Assembly: GCA_964006375.1 (NCBI GenBank)
Contig: OZ023267.1
Coordinates: 33,472,266 to 33,536,265, forward strand
Direction of reading: 5' to 3'
Origin: Tillus elongatus
Lineage: Eukaryota > Arthropoda > Insecta > Coleoptera > Cleridae
DNA length: 64,000 bases
The position numbers and the translations under genes were made by a program. The notes under the pieces were generated by a model that did not search any database, was not told where the DNA came from, and saw nothing but the letters and a program-made list of their open reading frames with translations. Position 1 is the first letter of the stretch. Each line of letters starts with the position of its first letter. Of the stretch, positions 1-11,188 are shown one piece after another.

Positions 1-790
1 ATCTGCGCCGGTACACCCTGTCCGTTTCAAGTTCACATAATGGCCGCCCCTCATCATGGTTGTTAAAAATCGTTGATCCTTTCCATTGATTTTTGTTTTT
101 GAAGACAATTTTCTGGCAATATGCAGATGTAATTTTGCAGGGCCCCTAGCAAATGGATGAAGTTGTGACCTGTTGAATCTTCCTGTATAGTTTCGAGTTC
201 AATTTTTTAGAATTGTTCAAGTGAGTATGGCTCATTTTGTTTTTGTTCACTTAATGTTTCACAGTTTTCTTTGCCCTAACGGTTCTTATTGGGGGTCTTA
301 CTTGATTTTGCCTGCCTATTGTGTTGTTTAACCTGTCAGTTTCGCTCATTGGCTTTGCTTTGTGCTTCTACAGTAGAATTGTTTTCTTAATGTTCAGATA
401 TTAGACTTTTGCAGTTTTTGTGACTTTCAGCGCTTTTCATTTGCTTTGATGCTTTTAGTTTTGTTAGTATAGTTGCATGTTTAACTTAGCATATTTCAAC
501 TGTTGTTACTGTATCTGTAGCTTTTAAGATTTTAACTTGACTGTTGGTTGATGTTTTACTGTGTGACTTATGACTTCAACCTTTGACTTTTCTGTGAAGA
601 TCACCTTGTCATCATTGTGCTCTGACATGCACAATTGCCTACCGGAAAAACTAATGTTTTTCTGACATTCCTATCTTGTTATGTTTGTAGATTTACCCCC
701 TGAAGATGACCTCTTGGAGTGCCGAAACGCGTCGGGAGTAAGAGAAATCTAAAATAAATTTTGGTGTCTGGAGGAGAAACCTTTCATTTC
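1..790. other. Unassigned AT-rich sequence with a Penelope-like motif
   Basis: No credible reading frame or RNA gene is visible. At 697-740 there is a stretch of the form CCCTGAAGATGACCTC followed by CCGAAACGCGTCGG. Sequences of the type 'GAAGATG...GAAACG' are often seen in Penelope-like and related retroelement ends in animals, so this may be the edge of such an element, but no accompanying reverse transcriptase is present. The motif reading is weak. Confidence 0.3.
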
Positions 791-797
791 AATGTTT

Positions 798-1870
798 AAG
801 AAGTATCCAGATTCCAAATTATCGTATGAAATGTTCAGACGAGTCTTCACAGAAGATTTAATATAAATATTGACCATTCAAGGACAGATATCTGTAACAC
901 ATGTACTGCATTAGTAGTAGCTATAAAAAAGGCTGATAACTGAAAAATGAGCTTGAAGTTACAGGTTTAAACAGTCAGAAATAAATTCACCTTAGACGAG
1001 TTAGGAACACAACAGGGCTTATTATATGCTTCGATTATAAAAAATTTACCTGTTCTTCTTACCAACATTCAGGATGAATATTATCTGCACCAGTTATGGG
1101 TTCGTGTATTTGGAATTTACTCTCTTACTACTAACCAAGCTGTAATATACATGTACACTAAGAATACACCAAGAAAAGAACCTAACAAAGTTAAAAGCTG
1201 TTTGGAAGACCACATAAAAAAAAACAGAACAGTCCACTTTGAAAATGTGATAACTGCTTCAGTCAAAATAAAAACAAATTCCTTTTCATATTCCTGATAG
1301 GATTTTTCACCATGTTGCAGTTTTATATGCGATACCTGTGCATAGGGCCAGCGGATAGAGATTTGGCACGGTTTAAAAAAAAAAGATTAAAAAAAAAGTA
1401 AGAAAACGTTGACAACCCTGAAACTCATGTTGAAATGATTCAGACGTACAGACAGAAAAACCCTTTTGAATGTGGCTTTGTAGAAAACTCTGCGCACTGA
1501 TGGAGATCTTAAAAATGGTGATTATATTGTTCAAGTAAAAGATTTTAAAACTTCGATAAGCCTTTATGGTAAAAATTCCATCAGAATTTTTTCATAAGCA
1601 AGATATGTGGAATTTAGCTCCTCAACTGGGGCTCAAATGAGAGAAATAACTATGAACGAAATTCTATAACCAATGCCTATGTACAAGGTTGGCGTGAACA
1701 AAAAACTACCTGGCGAACCAGCACTGGCTTATGGTGAATTTTTGGAAATTAAAAAGGCCAAATACCAAAATATTTTACACGTTCTCAAACACATCAAGTC
1801 ACAGGATGTGGAGGTTTTTCGACGCACACTAATAGATGTTCCCACTAAAAAAAAAGGTCTACAGTTGTAG
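798..1870 (+). pseudogene. Degenerate DDE-like transposase-related gene of a multicopy insect family
   Basis: Broken frames on the plus strand give ordered pieces of one protein. They are KKYPDSKLSYEMFRRVF near 798-850, SRTDICNTC near 877-905, QLWVRVFGIYSLTTNQA near 1087-1140, and GPADRDLARFKKKR near 1346-1388. The remains of a C-terminal part lie at 1673-1870 (PMYKVGVNKKLPGEPALAYG). From family knowledge, uncharacterised insect proteins in many copies share the 'YP..K.SY..FR..F', 'RTDxCxxC' and 'H.Y.PADRDFG..KK' motifs in this order; they are probably transposon-derived. Many stops and frameshifts separate the pieces, so the gene is dead. The 65-residue frame at 1673 is part of this relic and should not be called a separate gene. 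The exact family is uncertain. Confidence 0.5.
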
Positions 1871-2935
1871 AACCAGCTGCAATCGACTCGGAAGCAGATG
1901 AGTTTGAATAAGAAAATTTCTAAAGAACTAACAATAAGTTACTAAGTCAGGCTAAAAATAAACTAAAATCATGATTAAAGGGCACTATTTTGAAAACCTA
2001 TTGCACATAAAATCTTCCATTTTGACCGGGAACCACACACAAAAATATCAGCTCAGTATAATAATTAGGTACCATATTTAAATTCGAAAGTGAATGTTTC
2101 AAAGTGCATTTTCTCACAACATGAAAAAAGGAGTTAGTAACTTCTTGCATTGGACCCTTTTGTTTTCATATATTTATTCACTTAGACGTGGATTGTAGTT
2201 GAAAATATGTATTTTGTATGTACTCGTTTCACTAAAAACACCAACACGCGGAGGTAAGATATTCATTTTGGTGAATGTAGGGAGTGCTGATATTATTTCT
2301 GTTCTACCATCAATAGGAGATAACTCAAACAGGTAGCCCTTCTGATTCTCTTGATGATATGTCTCAAGTAAAGTTTTTAAGCACTATACGTGACATCTAT
2401 TAAAAGCATTGCTGCTTGAGAAACATCGGGAGCTATCTATTCGGCGGTCACTATTTCCACCAAAAGAAACATATGTGTAACGTGTGTGGGTTGTGTGGTG
2501 TTAATTTCTAGCGAAACGAGAAATATACAATCGAGACCTATAGGTATATAATATGAATGGTTCGTATTTATCTCTGTGAAACTTAAATCATAACACAACA
2601 CACAAACAATAACAATCGACAATCACCCATCTACTCAATTGTCATCATCAACATCATTTTACAAAATTAGCCAATCAACCCTCAAAATCCTAGGATATGC
2701 TGAACTGAGTGGGATCGGCGAATATTCCAGGCCACCAGTGTAAGTTATTGAATGCTTGACTATTCTTGTACAAATAGCCAACTTGCGAAATATATCGTTC
2801 TCCATTCGTTAATATATTTTATAACGATGTGAGATTTATGGCAGTAGCGACCTCTCGCTTGTGACTAGGATTTACGTACTCGCAGCACCCGAATAAACGA
2901 AAATGTTAAACGAAATGGACTGTGTATAGTTAATC
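1871..2935. other. No recognisable feature
   Basis: AT-rich sequence with only short chance reading frames. I see no gene, RNA or clear repeat in it. Confidence 0.5.
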
Positions 2936-2939
2936 AACG

Positions 2940-3065
2940 ATTGTGAAGTCGCGAGGACTGTTCCATTTCTTTCCTTATGCAGGGATCAATGTTCAAAATA
3001 TGTAAGATCGCTTTTGGTCATTACGAAAAACACAAACAGGTTTCGCTCTTTCCCAACAAACCACC
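2940..3065. repeat. Interspersed repeat family E, partial copy
   Basis: Shares with 22550-22790 the succession of an 'AGGGA(T/C)A(A/C)' stretch, then 'GGTCATTA' and 'ACACAAAC(A/C)GGTTTCGCTCT'. At least five other pieces of this family lie in the window. Its core resembles 'GAGCGAAACCGGT', a type of motif seen at retroelement and SINE ends. No open frame is present. Confidence 0.45.
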
Positions 3066-3399
3066 TGACATCGTCCTTACGTGAATAATTGGTAATTTTT
3101 GATCGATGACGTCAAATGACCAAATTGTAACGTCTCAGCAACGTCAATTTTCAGACGAGTATATTACGTCATCCAATTTACGTCCTGTTTGCGTTGCTAT
3201 CAAGTATTTTCTGATGCCTTGAGAGACAGTTCACTTTACTGCACGTCTCCATGACTGCATATGTGCTAGTGATATAAAAACTAAGAGAAAAATATATGTA
3301 TTTTACTTTTGCATTATCAGTAGTTGTCGGGGCTTTTTTAAGTGTATTTTCAAGGAAAGTATCACCTACCTAATAATAGTAGAAACTGTTCGTTCAAGT

Positions 3400-3555
3400 C
3401 TATATTACGAAATCGTTGGTTGGTTGTACAGTCTCTATGTATAACATATTCCCTAATTACGCAATAAGATGGCGACACTGTTGTAGAGCTCACAATCATC
3501 ACCCAATAGCTCAGAGATGGCGCCACGCGGGTAATAACATTGGCATCCATCTACT
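3400..3555 (-). repeat. Interspersed repeat family E, partial copy
   Basis: Reading the reverse strand gives the same 'GATGGCGAC' and 'TATACATAGAGAC...CAACCAACGATTT' order that is found at 22860-22970 and 22560-22660, so this is an inverted partial copy. The frame across it is a chance one. Confidence 0.45.
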
Positions 3556-3559
3556 CATT

Positions 3560-4130
3560 TTCCCACTAGGATGGATGCCGCGCACATGTATATGACTCTC
3601 TTCTACACCTTACCTAATACAAGGGTTTCCCGTATATTAGTAAGATTTTTAATGATTTTTTAACTCATCTCTGAGCATGTGAACAAAAGGTTGAGCTTTA
3701 CAGTGTCGATTCTGTATAGCAAAAGAAATTATTTAAATGAACATTTATGGAGAAATAAAGTTTTTATACCCATGCAGACATAATTGACAAAAAACGCGAT
3801 TTTGTGAGCACGTGCTATAACATTTAACAAATATTTAATTATTTATTGAATATTTAAGAACAAAAGCGTTCGAAATGGAATTGCATCACTTGAACTTTAG
3901 AAGCAAAAGATATGGAATGAACCTGTTTAATGTCTCCAGCGTTGGAAGTTAACCCACGGTGATGGCATCATGTCACCGAAATACCATATCTCAATAATTA
4001 TTAGGATACCGATATCATGGGAGCAACTTAGTTGTGAACATGTCTGCAGATACGTATTAATAATAACGCGTGATAATATGTATGAACTTTGCCATAAAAT
4101 TCAGGTAGGGCGTATAACCAACATTAAAAA
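3560..4130. other. No recognisable feature
   Basis: AT-rich spacer. The ORF-like stretch 3970-4158 runs into the TIR37 repeat at its end and shows no protein family motif. Confidence 0.4.
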
Positions 4131-4133
4131 AGG

Positions 4134-4185
4134 TCTGGACGCAGCAAGTACATTATGATAGTGAATTTTAATAGAAATGATCTAC
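4134..4185 (+). repeat. TIR37 repeat copy
   Basis: Reads CTGGACGCAGCAAGTAC then ATTATGATAGTGAATTTTAAT. This is one of about twenty copies of a ~37-bp element end (consensus begins CTGGACGCAGCAAGTGCG and ends GTAGCGAATTTTCAT) found in both orientations through the window. Confidence 0.75.
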
Positions 4186-4228
4186 ACTAGATGCCACATT
4201 TCCTGAAAGATGTCAAGGAGCAACTGAG

Positions 4229-4459
4229 TGGCCGCAGCGTTCCCCAAACTCGACTCCCATGAATGTGTTACTGTGTGGTTATTTAAGATCGAAAGCTTAC
4301 TTCAACATGCGAAATAATTTAGAGGAGCTACAGCAAAGAAGTCGCGCTGAAATGGAGCAAATTAATCCTAACATTTTTGATCGCAGTGTACAAAGTGTTT
4401 ACACTCGTATTGGCCAATGCCAAATGGTGGGTAGAGAACAATTTGAACATATGCGCTAA
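4229..4459 (+). pseudogene. Mariner-type transposase, C-terminal remnant
   Basis: The frame reads WPQRSPNSTPMNVLLCGYLR and then a C-terminal helix-rich tail ending in EQFEHMR. The family consensus around the third catalytic residue is 'WPPRSPDLTPLDFFLWGxLKS'. Here the usual aspartates are changed (PN for PD, MN for LD), so it is inactive as well as truncated at its N-terminus. The tail pattern 'ELxxR...EI...P.....V......R...C....G..FEH' fits the same mariner group as the copies at 14.5 and 25.3 kb. A TIR37 repeat lies just upstream. Confidence 0.75.
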
Positions 4460-5040
4460 ATTTTGTGTATTTTCCTTGGTTCACTAATTTTTTTCCATTA
4501 AACCTAGGTTTCCATATTTTTTTTCAAGTAAACAATACTATTTTTTCCAAAAAAAATGTTATCTCCCTCTAGTACCAATTTATTTCATCTCATCATTTAA
4601 GTAGTAAGCAGGTCTATAGAAAAACAGAAAAAAATACGATTGTCATTTGAAAAAACCTATGATGACGTCACCATTCAGAAATAGGTGACGTCATAAATTT
4701 TCACGTCATAAGTTGGAACTTACCTGTCCGAACATTTTTCTTGAAAAAAAAAAGTAAATAACGCATTTCTGAAATATGTTCAAAACTTTATTATTACACT
4801 GTATATTTTTATATTCTGAACATAACGCGAAAATTTTCATACATCTAGCCAAATTGCTTTACTTTTGACTGTCACTTGTATAACACAGTAACCATCTCTA
4901 ATAAGAGCAAAATCGGTTTGTGATTCTAGTGATGGTCACAATATACCTAACTTTACATCTTTGTAAAATTAATGGCGATAGTTATTACTATTATTGATCT
5001 ATTTTCTAAAATTTAAATTCATCCTAATTGCTTTTATTAC
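4460..5040. other. No recognisable feature
   Basis: AT-rich spacer. A 'GACGTCA' repeat at 4670-4710 appears twice but is too short to interpret. Confidence 0.4.
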
Positions 5041-5041
5041 T

Positions 5042-5259
<218 letters not shown>

Positions 5260-5585
5260 CAATTGCAAAAGACACTGTAACTTGGCTCTTAACAAAATTT
5301 GTTATTTTGGCAAAAATATGGAACAGAAAAGTAAGTTGCTTGTTCTGAAGTATTGTTATGTGGAAAGGAATACGAGGCACTGAAGTTTTTGGTTGAAATT
5401 TTAGATGGAGAAAGAAAGAGGCAGATCTACATTTGAAGATTAGTATGTCAAAATTTTAAGTATGTTATTCAGAAGATAGCTGTCAAAAATTTTTGGAATG
5501 ACGTTTGGTAAAATTTTGTAGAAATACTTCACAAGTTAACGACTTATATGTATTGACATGCTGTGTAATTATGACCAATAAAAAT

Positions 5586-5587
<2 letters not shown>

Positions 5588-5661
<74 letters not shown>
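5588..5661. repeat. (TA)n microsatellite
   Basis: An uninterrupted TA tract of about 74 bp. It forms one border of the family C copy that follows. Confidence 0.9.
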
Positions 5662-5665
<4 letters not shown>

Positions 5666-6499
5666 GCGATAACTCAAAAAATACTCAACTGATTTGAATG
5701 AAACTTTGCACACCTCTTCACTGTTTCGAGACCCCGGAAGAGTTTGTATATCAGCTATAACTGACATTTTTTCCCCCAAAAATATATCTGAAAATGCTAT
5801 ATTTATGTATTAGAGTAATTGGAGTGACACTTTGCATGTAGCTAGAAATGGTGTGAGTCAACCTATGCTGTGAATTTTAAGTAATTTGGTTCACAATATT
5901 TAGAGTTATTACCAAATTAAAAATAAAATCCGAAAGACATGCGTTGAAACGACTTAGTGGTTAAAGTCCAATGCCTGACAGACAGAGAAGTTAACTGCCA
6001 CGCGTAGATTGATTCATACAACAGGTATAGATCAACGGTAACGAAACAAAATAAATAACAAGCATAAAACATACTACTCGAACCAACAATCGTAAAATCT
6101 CGGCCACCAAAATCGAAAATGACTGACGACATGAAATTAAAACTTTGCCAAGTAATTGTTAGTTACCTGGGGGATTCAATCAATTTTTAAAATACACTAT
6201 ATTTGTAGCTTGATAAACGGCCCGAAATACAGTTTTAGAATTAAAGTGTAGCATAATGTAGTGGAAATGTAAACAAAATCAAGTCGAGTCTCTACAAAAA
6301 AGACTGTAAAACAGTTTCTTTTTTATATTTAAACTTAATATAGGGCGTCATATAAGATCGAAATGTGAAATTGAATGTGTTTCAATGGCAATTATACTAA
6401 TTCTGTAATTAATTGTTACGTATACTTTTAATAATATAATATATCACAAGCACGAAGCCGGTGTCAAGTATCATGTAAACAAAACGTTAGTTGGCGTAT

Positions 6500-6583
6500 C
6501 CTTAGATAGCTCAGTGGTAGCGTGCTTATCTTGTACGTTGACAAATAAAAAAAGATCTTCTATTCCTGAGTTCGGTGAAAACA
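6500..6583 (+). other. tRNA-like module inside family C
   Basis: Contains a good RNA polymerase III A-box-like stretch (TAGCTCAGTGGTAGCG), an anticodon-loop-like CTTGTACG, and a B-box-like GAGTTCGGTG. The region between is lengthened by an A-rich insertion, so it cannot fold as a working tRNA. The other family C copies carry tRNA-like text at the same place. Confidence 0.5.
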
Positions 6584-6737
6584 CAATATATTAACAATTA
6601 TCAATAACAACTATATACACACTACTACTACCCTAATTTAATTAAGAATGAAATAAGTCAATTTAATATTCGCGTTCACGTTCACGTTATAATATATGTG
6701 TCTATTCGTTTGTTAATGTGACATCTTCTGGTGAACC

Positions 6738-7068
6738 GTTTTTTTTTTTGTTCCCTCAGGGCTCGTCCGCGGCCTTGCCGCCCCGATAGCACCGCAACCC
6801 TTGGTTGATTGTGCATACCCCTAGTCTTACTCCACCCATTCCAAAATCACTGTGCCTTGAACTAGTCTGCACAGCGATTGGTAGGGTGAAGTTTTATATT
6901 GCTCTGTCTCCGGTCTAGAGTGACCGTAGATCAGTTGTCTTTTCCGGTCCAGAGCTATACACTCGCACAAGATGTGCTGGGCTGATTCCTCCCCCTCGCC
7001 GCAGAGTCTGCATGCGAGGTCCCCTTCGAACCGCCCCATTTTATGTAGGTGTTTTTCACAGTCGAGGA
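6738..7068 (-). pseudogene. LINE 3' end with zinc-knuckle-like C-terminus
   Basis: On the minus strand the frame reads KHLHKMGRFEGD, then CRLCGEGEESAQHILCEC, then a short tail ending EWVE. It is followed by about 85 bp of 3' UTR (its reverse strand reads 'TTCCCTCAGGGCTCGTCCGC' in plus-strand order) and an 11-bp poly(A), seen as T's at 6739-6749. The CxxC...HxxxxC motif after an 'HLHKMG' stretch is the standard end of RNase-H-bearing arthropod non-LTR elements. The copy is 5'-truncated. A longer copy of the same element lies at 46247-46722. It is inserted into repeat family C. Confidence 0.75.
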
Positions 7069-7802
7069 TCTTAAGAACAATACTAAACTATTGACACTGC
7101 ACAAACTACACAAAGCTAACTCACTATGTTGCAACCCTCAACTCGTCTGGTCAGGGGTGTCTCGTGGATACGTCTATATATTTTTCACATACGCAGAAGG
7201 TTACGTGATACGTATGGTTTTTTTTTGTTGTTGTGGAGAAACAAGAGTGTACAGATTTCGTACGCTTTGAATAAAATCTCATTTTTGTTTAAAACGCCTG
7301 AATAACTTTGTCACCTTTGAATCTGAAATTATAATCTTCAGCAGACATTTTGTTATTGTTGTTAGTGAAAAAACAGGTTTGATTAGGTTGACTAAAACGA
7401 AATCATTTAGACGATTAATAAGGAAAAATTACTGCCACGTTTATAATTTGGCAGATACTTTACTTTTCTAAATAGGAATTAGGTTTCCTTCTGGAAAGCT
7501 TTTGTAACTTTAATGATATGTCTAATGCAAGTTTATTTCAAAGAGATTTACACTATCTATAGACATAGCAAAATTTAGTTTTTTAGCTTCATAGAAAATT
7601 GAGTTTTGGGCATTTTTCTCAAAAGGAGTTAGAACACAAGATTTTTTATAATAGAGAGTAATCGCTGGTAACACTTTCGAAAGAATTCTTCAAATGTGCG
7701 CATACTAGGACCTCTAAAATCGATCTTCAAGATATGTGTAAGTTTAAAGTATTAACTTTACTAATATACCGTATAATAATAGTGTACAATTCTTTTCCTA
7801 TC

Positions 7803-8150
7803 TTCAACGTCTGTTTATTTCCGCGACTACAGCGAATCGCCGATGCCAGTGACTAGTTTCACCTCACTATCCTGGAAATTTTGCCGAATCCGTGTCTTTC
7901 TGTAGGGAAGGTAGGGATCTTTAACGTGCCCAACATTGCATGGTACACGAGACCGTGAATTTGCGCCCTCTTCAAATGGCGGAACGTGAAGACATTCAAC
8001 TTGTTCAAACACAATGCCACAGCCTCGGTTGATGTTAATTTTACAGTACGTACAGAAAAATTTTAGGGGGAACCCTGAAAATCGAACCCAGTACCATTTA
8101 GCCCAGTGGCACACGTTCTCACCACGCATTGAGTTAGCTGTAGTAGTTTG
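7803..8150 (-). mobile_element. tRNA-derived SINE, diverged copy
   Basis: Matches the better copy at 23919-24278 over nearly its full length. Shared text includes 'CACCTCACTATCCTGGAAAT', 'GGTAGGGATCTTTAACGTGC', 'GGAACGTGAAGACATTCAAC' and, at the tRNA-like head, 'ATCGAACCCAGTACC'. The A-box end (near 8120-8150) is more decayed. No protein is encoded; the 150-residue frame across it is spurious. Confidence 0.7.
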
Positions 8151-8925
8151 TAGATGTTGTGCTTTAGTTTTTAGTATCAATGATCGTGGATAAGAGTACA
8201 CTACATATATTTGAACGTAAACGAGATTATTAAATTGTCTTTTCGCACTTGCTGCTTCGCGAATATTTTTTTGATCCATTTATTTTATGAAGTATATAAA
8301 AAAATGAGAATGAATTTCGCGTACTGAAAATTGCGCTTTTACCAGAGAATCTACATTTATGAAATATTGCCGGTTGCGTCAGGTATCTTTATACATATAA
8401 TAATAATAATGCAAAATGTGTATACGCTATCTGGGTTTTAGTTTCCACAAAAAAATACAATTTACATGTGTATAACGATATTGTTTTGATATAAGTTAGG
8501 AAACAAGTGCATAATTACATGAGGTTTGCGAAATTTAAAACAACTTTCAGGTGATTGCCCAAAACAATAGAATTGCGATGTCTACATTTTCATGAATAGT
8601 CAGATTAAAGTGCTTGTTGTGCTATATTCGAGTTTCGTTAATTTCATTAAAAAACAATCATAATTGAATTAACTCTAATTGTGTTCATCGACACGCACTT
8701 ATTGACTAGCTAATGTTATTGTAAAAAACAATCATTAAGTAGCAATAATTATTATCATGAGAAGAGTAATGTGAATTGTATCCAGTGAATATTGAACTAT
8801 AAAACTTTATTGTAAATAACATTCGATAAAAATCCAAAAGGCAGACGTGCAGTCGAAGAAATCTTTAATACTCTTTTTATTCTGAGACATAACGAAACAG
8901 GAAAAGGAGGTGCATTTTATTTTAC
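8151..8925. other. No recognisable feature
   Basis: AT-rich spacer without credible frames or repeat-family matches. Confidence 0.4.
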
Positions 8926-8926
8926 C

Positions 8927-9062
8927 GAATTTTCATTAAGAAAATTTCGCTAATAGAGAGGTCACGATGAAAAGCTTTTGAAAAAATTTCTGCAGATGAG
9001 CACGAATTTGGGTCCCTAGAACCCAAAACCAAGGTCAGTTAAGAATTTTATATGTAAGGAAC
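8927..9062 (+). repeat. Modular repeat family B, left part
   Basis: Palindrome H (CGAATTTTCATTAAGAAAATTTCGC) is followed by 'AGAGAGGTCACGATGA', 'GGGTCCCTAGAACCCA' and 'AAGAATTTTATATGT'. The LINE copy at 9063 begins where other family members have the (TA)n tract. Confidence 0.65.
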
Positions 9063-9955
9063 GAAATAGGCCTGTAGTTGCTAGAAAGCGCTTTGGATCC
9101 TTTCTTCGGGACGGGCTGTACTCGAGCAGTTTTCCAGTTACTAGGGAATTTGCCTTTATTGTAAGTTATCTGAAACAGACGAGTTAGGACAGGAACAAGT
9201 TCTGGTGCGCATTTTTGAGAATAATTGCTGGGATCTCGTCAAGGCCAGAGGCTTTCCTGGTATTAAGCTAAGAGAGCATCTTTCGTACCATTTTAGTTTT
9301 GAAAATGATATCCATCATTCTATGCGCGACATTGGGAACTGTTGGTGGTTGAACATTTGGAGGTGGGTTGAGAAGAAGGAGATCCAAGGGATTTGAGCTG
9401 TGTGTTTGGATGCAAGGAAAGTAAGTAGGTTGCTGAACCATATTGGCCAAATAATTGCTGACTGCAAAGCCCTCCGCTGCTCTCCCTTGTGGATCGGTTT
9501 TGAAGATTCTAGCCATTCCTTATTATGGACATTGAAGTAACCAAGGATAGTGACATCGGAGGAAGGATATTCAGAAATCAGATGGTCGGTTTTTTCAAAA
9601 AGGTAGGTGAAGAGCTGGACAAAGTTGTCAGAAGGTGACCGGTAAATGCAACAGATGAATTTAGTTGCAGCCCTGAGAGAGAGTTTCATCCAAATTATGT
9701 ATTTTCTTCCAGCTTCTAAAGTGGGGACTTTGGTGCAGGGTATATTGCTACGGACGTATGCGCATACGCCTCCATGCAATCTAAAGGAAGTAAGGAGCTG
9801 ATACCCCGGGAAATTAAGGTGATTAGTGGCTGTGTTGGCACTGATTTGGGTTTCGGTGAGGAATAGGAGTGGGGCCTATTAACCTGGAGGAAATGATGGA
9901 CGGAGTTCAGGCTAGAATTTAGGCTACATATATTCGAGAAGGATATGTTAACTCA
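9063..9955 (-). pseudogene. Main LINE, internally deleted fragment (copy 2)
   Basis: Minus-strand frames match the 988-residue protein at 17482. They include HGGVCAYVRSN, CCIYRSPSDN, LGYFNVHNKEW (GDFN changed to GYFN), SSNPLDLLL and then, directly, PPPNVQPPTVPNVAH. A central piece of about 650 bp, equivalent to roughly 18170-18830 of the intact copy, is missing. Both ends are truncated: it starts within the RT region near 'NYRPISLL' and stops within the endonuclease N-terminus. Frameshifts are present. A mariner remnant abuts it at 9956. Confidence 0.85.
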
Positions 9956-10515
9956 GGCGAATTGTAAATTACCACAATCAGCATGTATGGTCACATGAAA
10001 ATCCAGATTTTGTGCGACCAAGAAACTTCCAGGTGGAATTTAGTGTTAATGCTTGGTGCGGAATGTACAACTGCTATTTATTCGGACCGTGTTTTTTACC
10101 ACACCGAATAAATTCTGAAAACTTTCTACCCTTTCTGCAAACAGAACAAGCCGGTATGTGGGAAGATATTCCATTAAATTTAGGAAGATAGGCTTGGTTC
10201 TAACTGGATGGTTGTCCAGCTCATTACGGCAGCAACTTTAGAAATTGCCTAAACACCAACTATCGTGGCAAGTGGATTGGTTGTGGTGGGCCAATAGCGT
10301 GGCCCTCACAATCTCCTGACATAAACCTCCTTGATTTTTTTGTTTGGGGGTTCTTAAAGGGAAAAATATATCCCACTCCCGTTGAAACCAGTGAAGAATT
10401 AATTCTAAGAATTGATAATGCCTGTATATAAATAAGAGTTTACCACCTGGAGCGTGTCAAACGGGCAGTTTGACAAATATTTTAATTGTGCATCGAACAA
10501 AATGGGTCTTGTTTT
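9956..10515 (+). pseudogene. Mariner-type transposase remnant
   Basis: In shifting plus-strand frames I read HENPDFVRPRNFQVEFSVNA near 9998-10056, GPCFLPHRINSENF near 10087-10128, LDGCPAHYGSNFRN near 10205-10244, and WIGCGGPIAWP then SPDINLLDFFVWGFLKGKIY near 10278-10370. The C-terminal 'QNGSCFEHLLK' is near 10500. These are the second and third catalytic blocks of the mariner group also seen in M2 (16526-22072). The N-terminus is lost where the LINE fragment at 9063-9955 begins. There are several stops and it is inactive. Confidence 0.8.
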
Positions 10516-10679
10516 GAACATCTATTGAAAATTTGCCCAGTGCATTGTGATATTCATCCTAATTTCTTGGTTTCATTTTTTTACGTTTTTCCGACTAGTT
10601 TTGATTATTACGTTTTTTCTCGAAAACGGGTGCACCTGTGGAATTGAAGTAAGAGCACCTTTTTTATGCCAAACTAAAT

Positions 10680-10768
10680 TTTGTGTTGAATTGTTACTAC
10701 ATACAGACTTGGAGACTACTTCTCTGGTCTCACTGTATGTAGTATGGACAAGTTTCACCAAGTAAGGG
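10680..10768. repeat. Short dispersed hairpin repeat
   Basis: 'ACTACATACAGACTTGGAGACT...TTCTCTGG...TCACTGTATGTAGT' has inverted ends (ACTACATACAG / CTGTATGTAGT). A closely similar hairpin sits at 53470-53530. Likely a tiny non-autonomous element. Confidence 0.4.
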
Positions 10769-10967
10769 CAACAACAATCAATGAATTGAATTCTTACATA
10801 AAAATGCTAAATTTTCAATGCCCACTGAGTTTTTTTAAGTAAAATATTTGAATACTCCCTGTATCTACGCCAATTACAACACGATGCACTCAATTTTTTT
10901 CTTGGGAATATCAGCCTTTGAATAATAAGTAGTATTATAATAAAGTTAATGTTTTCGAACGGCGCAT

Positions 10968-11188
10968 TTGCAAAATAAAAATAGTGCTGCAAATTGAATC
11001 ATAACTTCCACATTGCTGTGATAACTTATTCTCTTCAGAAAGACATTCTCACGGAATGAATTTAGGGCCCATGACTTGACCACAAAGAAATTATTTGTAT
11101 TCCTGTATATAAACTTTTGAAACGTTATATTGCTCGAGTTTTATTGAAAAAATGCCAATTTTCACGAAATCACCGCTTAATTATCCCC
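10968..11188 (+). repeat. Direct repeat, left copy (221 bp)
   Basis: Nearly identical, without indels, to 13077-13297 (constant offset 2109 bp). It runs from TTG(C/T)AAAATAAAAATAG to CGCTTAATTATCCCC. A truncated LINE starts immediately at its right end. It has no TG...CA ends, so it is not a typical LTR. Confidence 0.85.

Larger units (their letters stand above)
5662..7760 (-). repeat. Interspersed repeat family C, ~2 kb copy
   Basis: In reverse orientation this matches 33990-36003 module by module. Module C1 is at 7270-7760, a tRNA-like segment at 6500-6583, module C2 at 5900-6480, module C3 at 5662-5890, and then a (TA)n tract. A third, interrupted copy lies at 23560-25266. Examples of shared text are 'GATCTTCAAG' with 'AAAGTTAATACTTT' in C1, 'CAATCTACGCGTGGCAGTTAAC' in C2, and 'AAATTACTTGAAATTCACA' in C3. 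No long ORF is present in any copy, so it is non-autonomous or decayed. A LINE tail (6738-7068) is inserted between the tRNA-like part and C1. Confidence 0.65.

Noticed and set aside
6500..6583. Functional tRNA gene
   Set aside because: The A and B boxes are recognisable but the interval is too long and the stems do not pair; the same place in other family copies is equally decayed.
7827..8279. 150-codon minus-strand frame
   Set aside because: It covers a SINE copy including its tRNA-like head; other SINE copies are interrupted in this frame.
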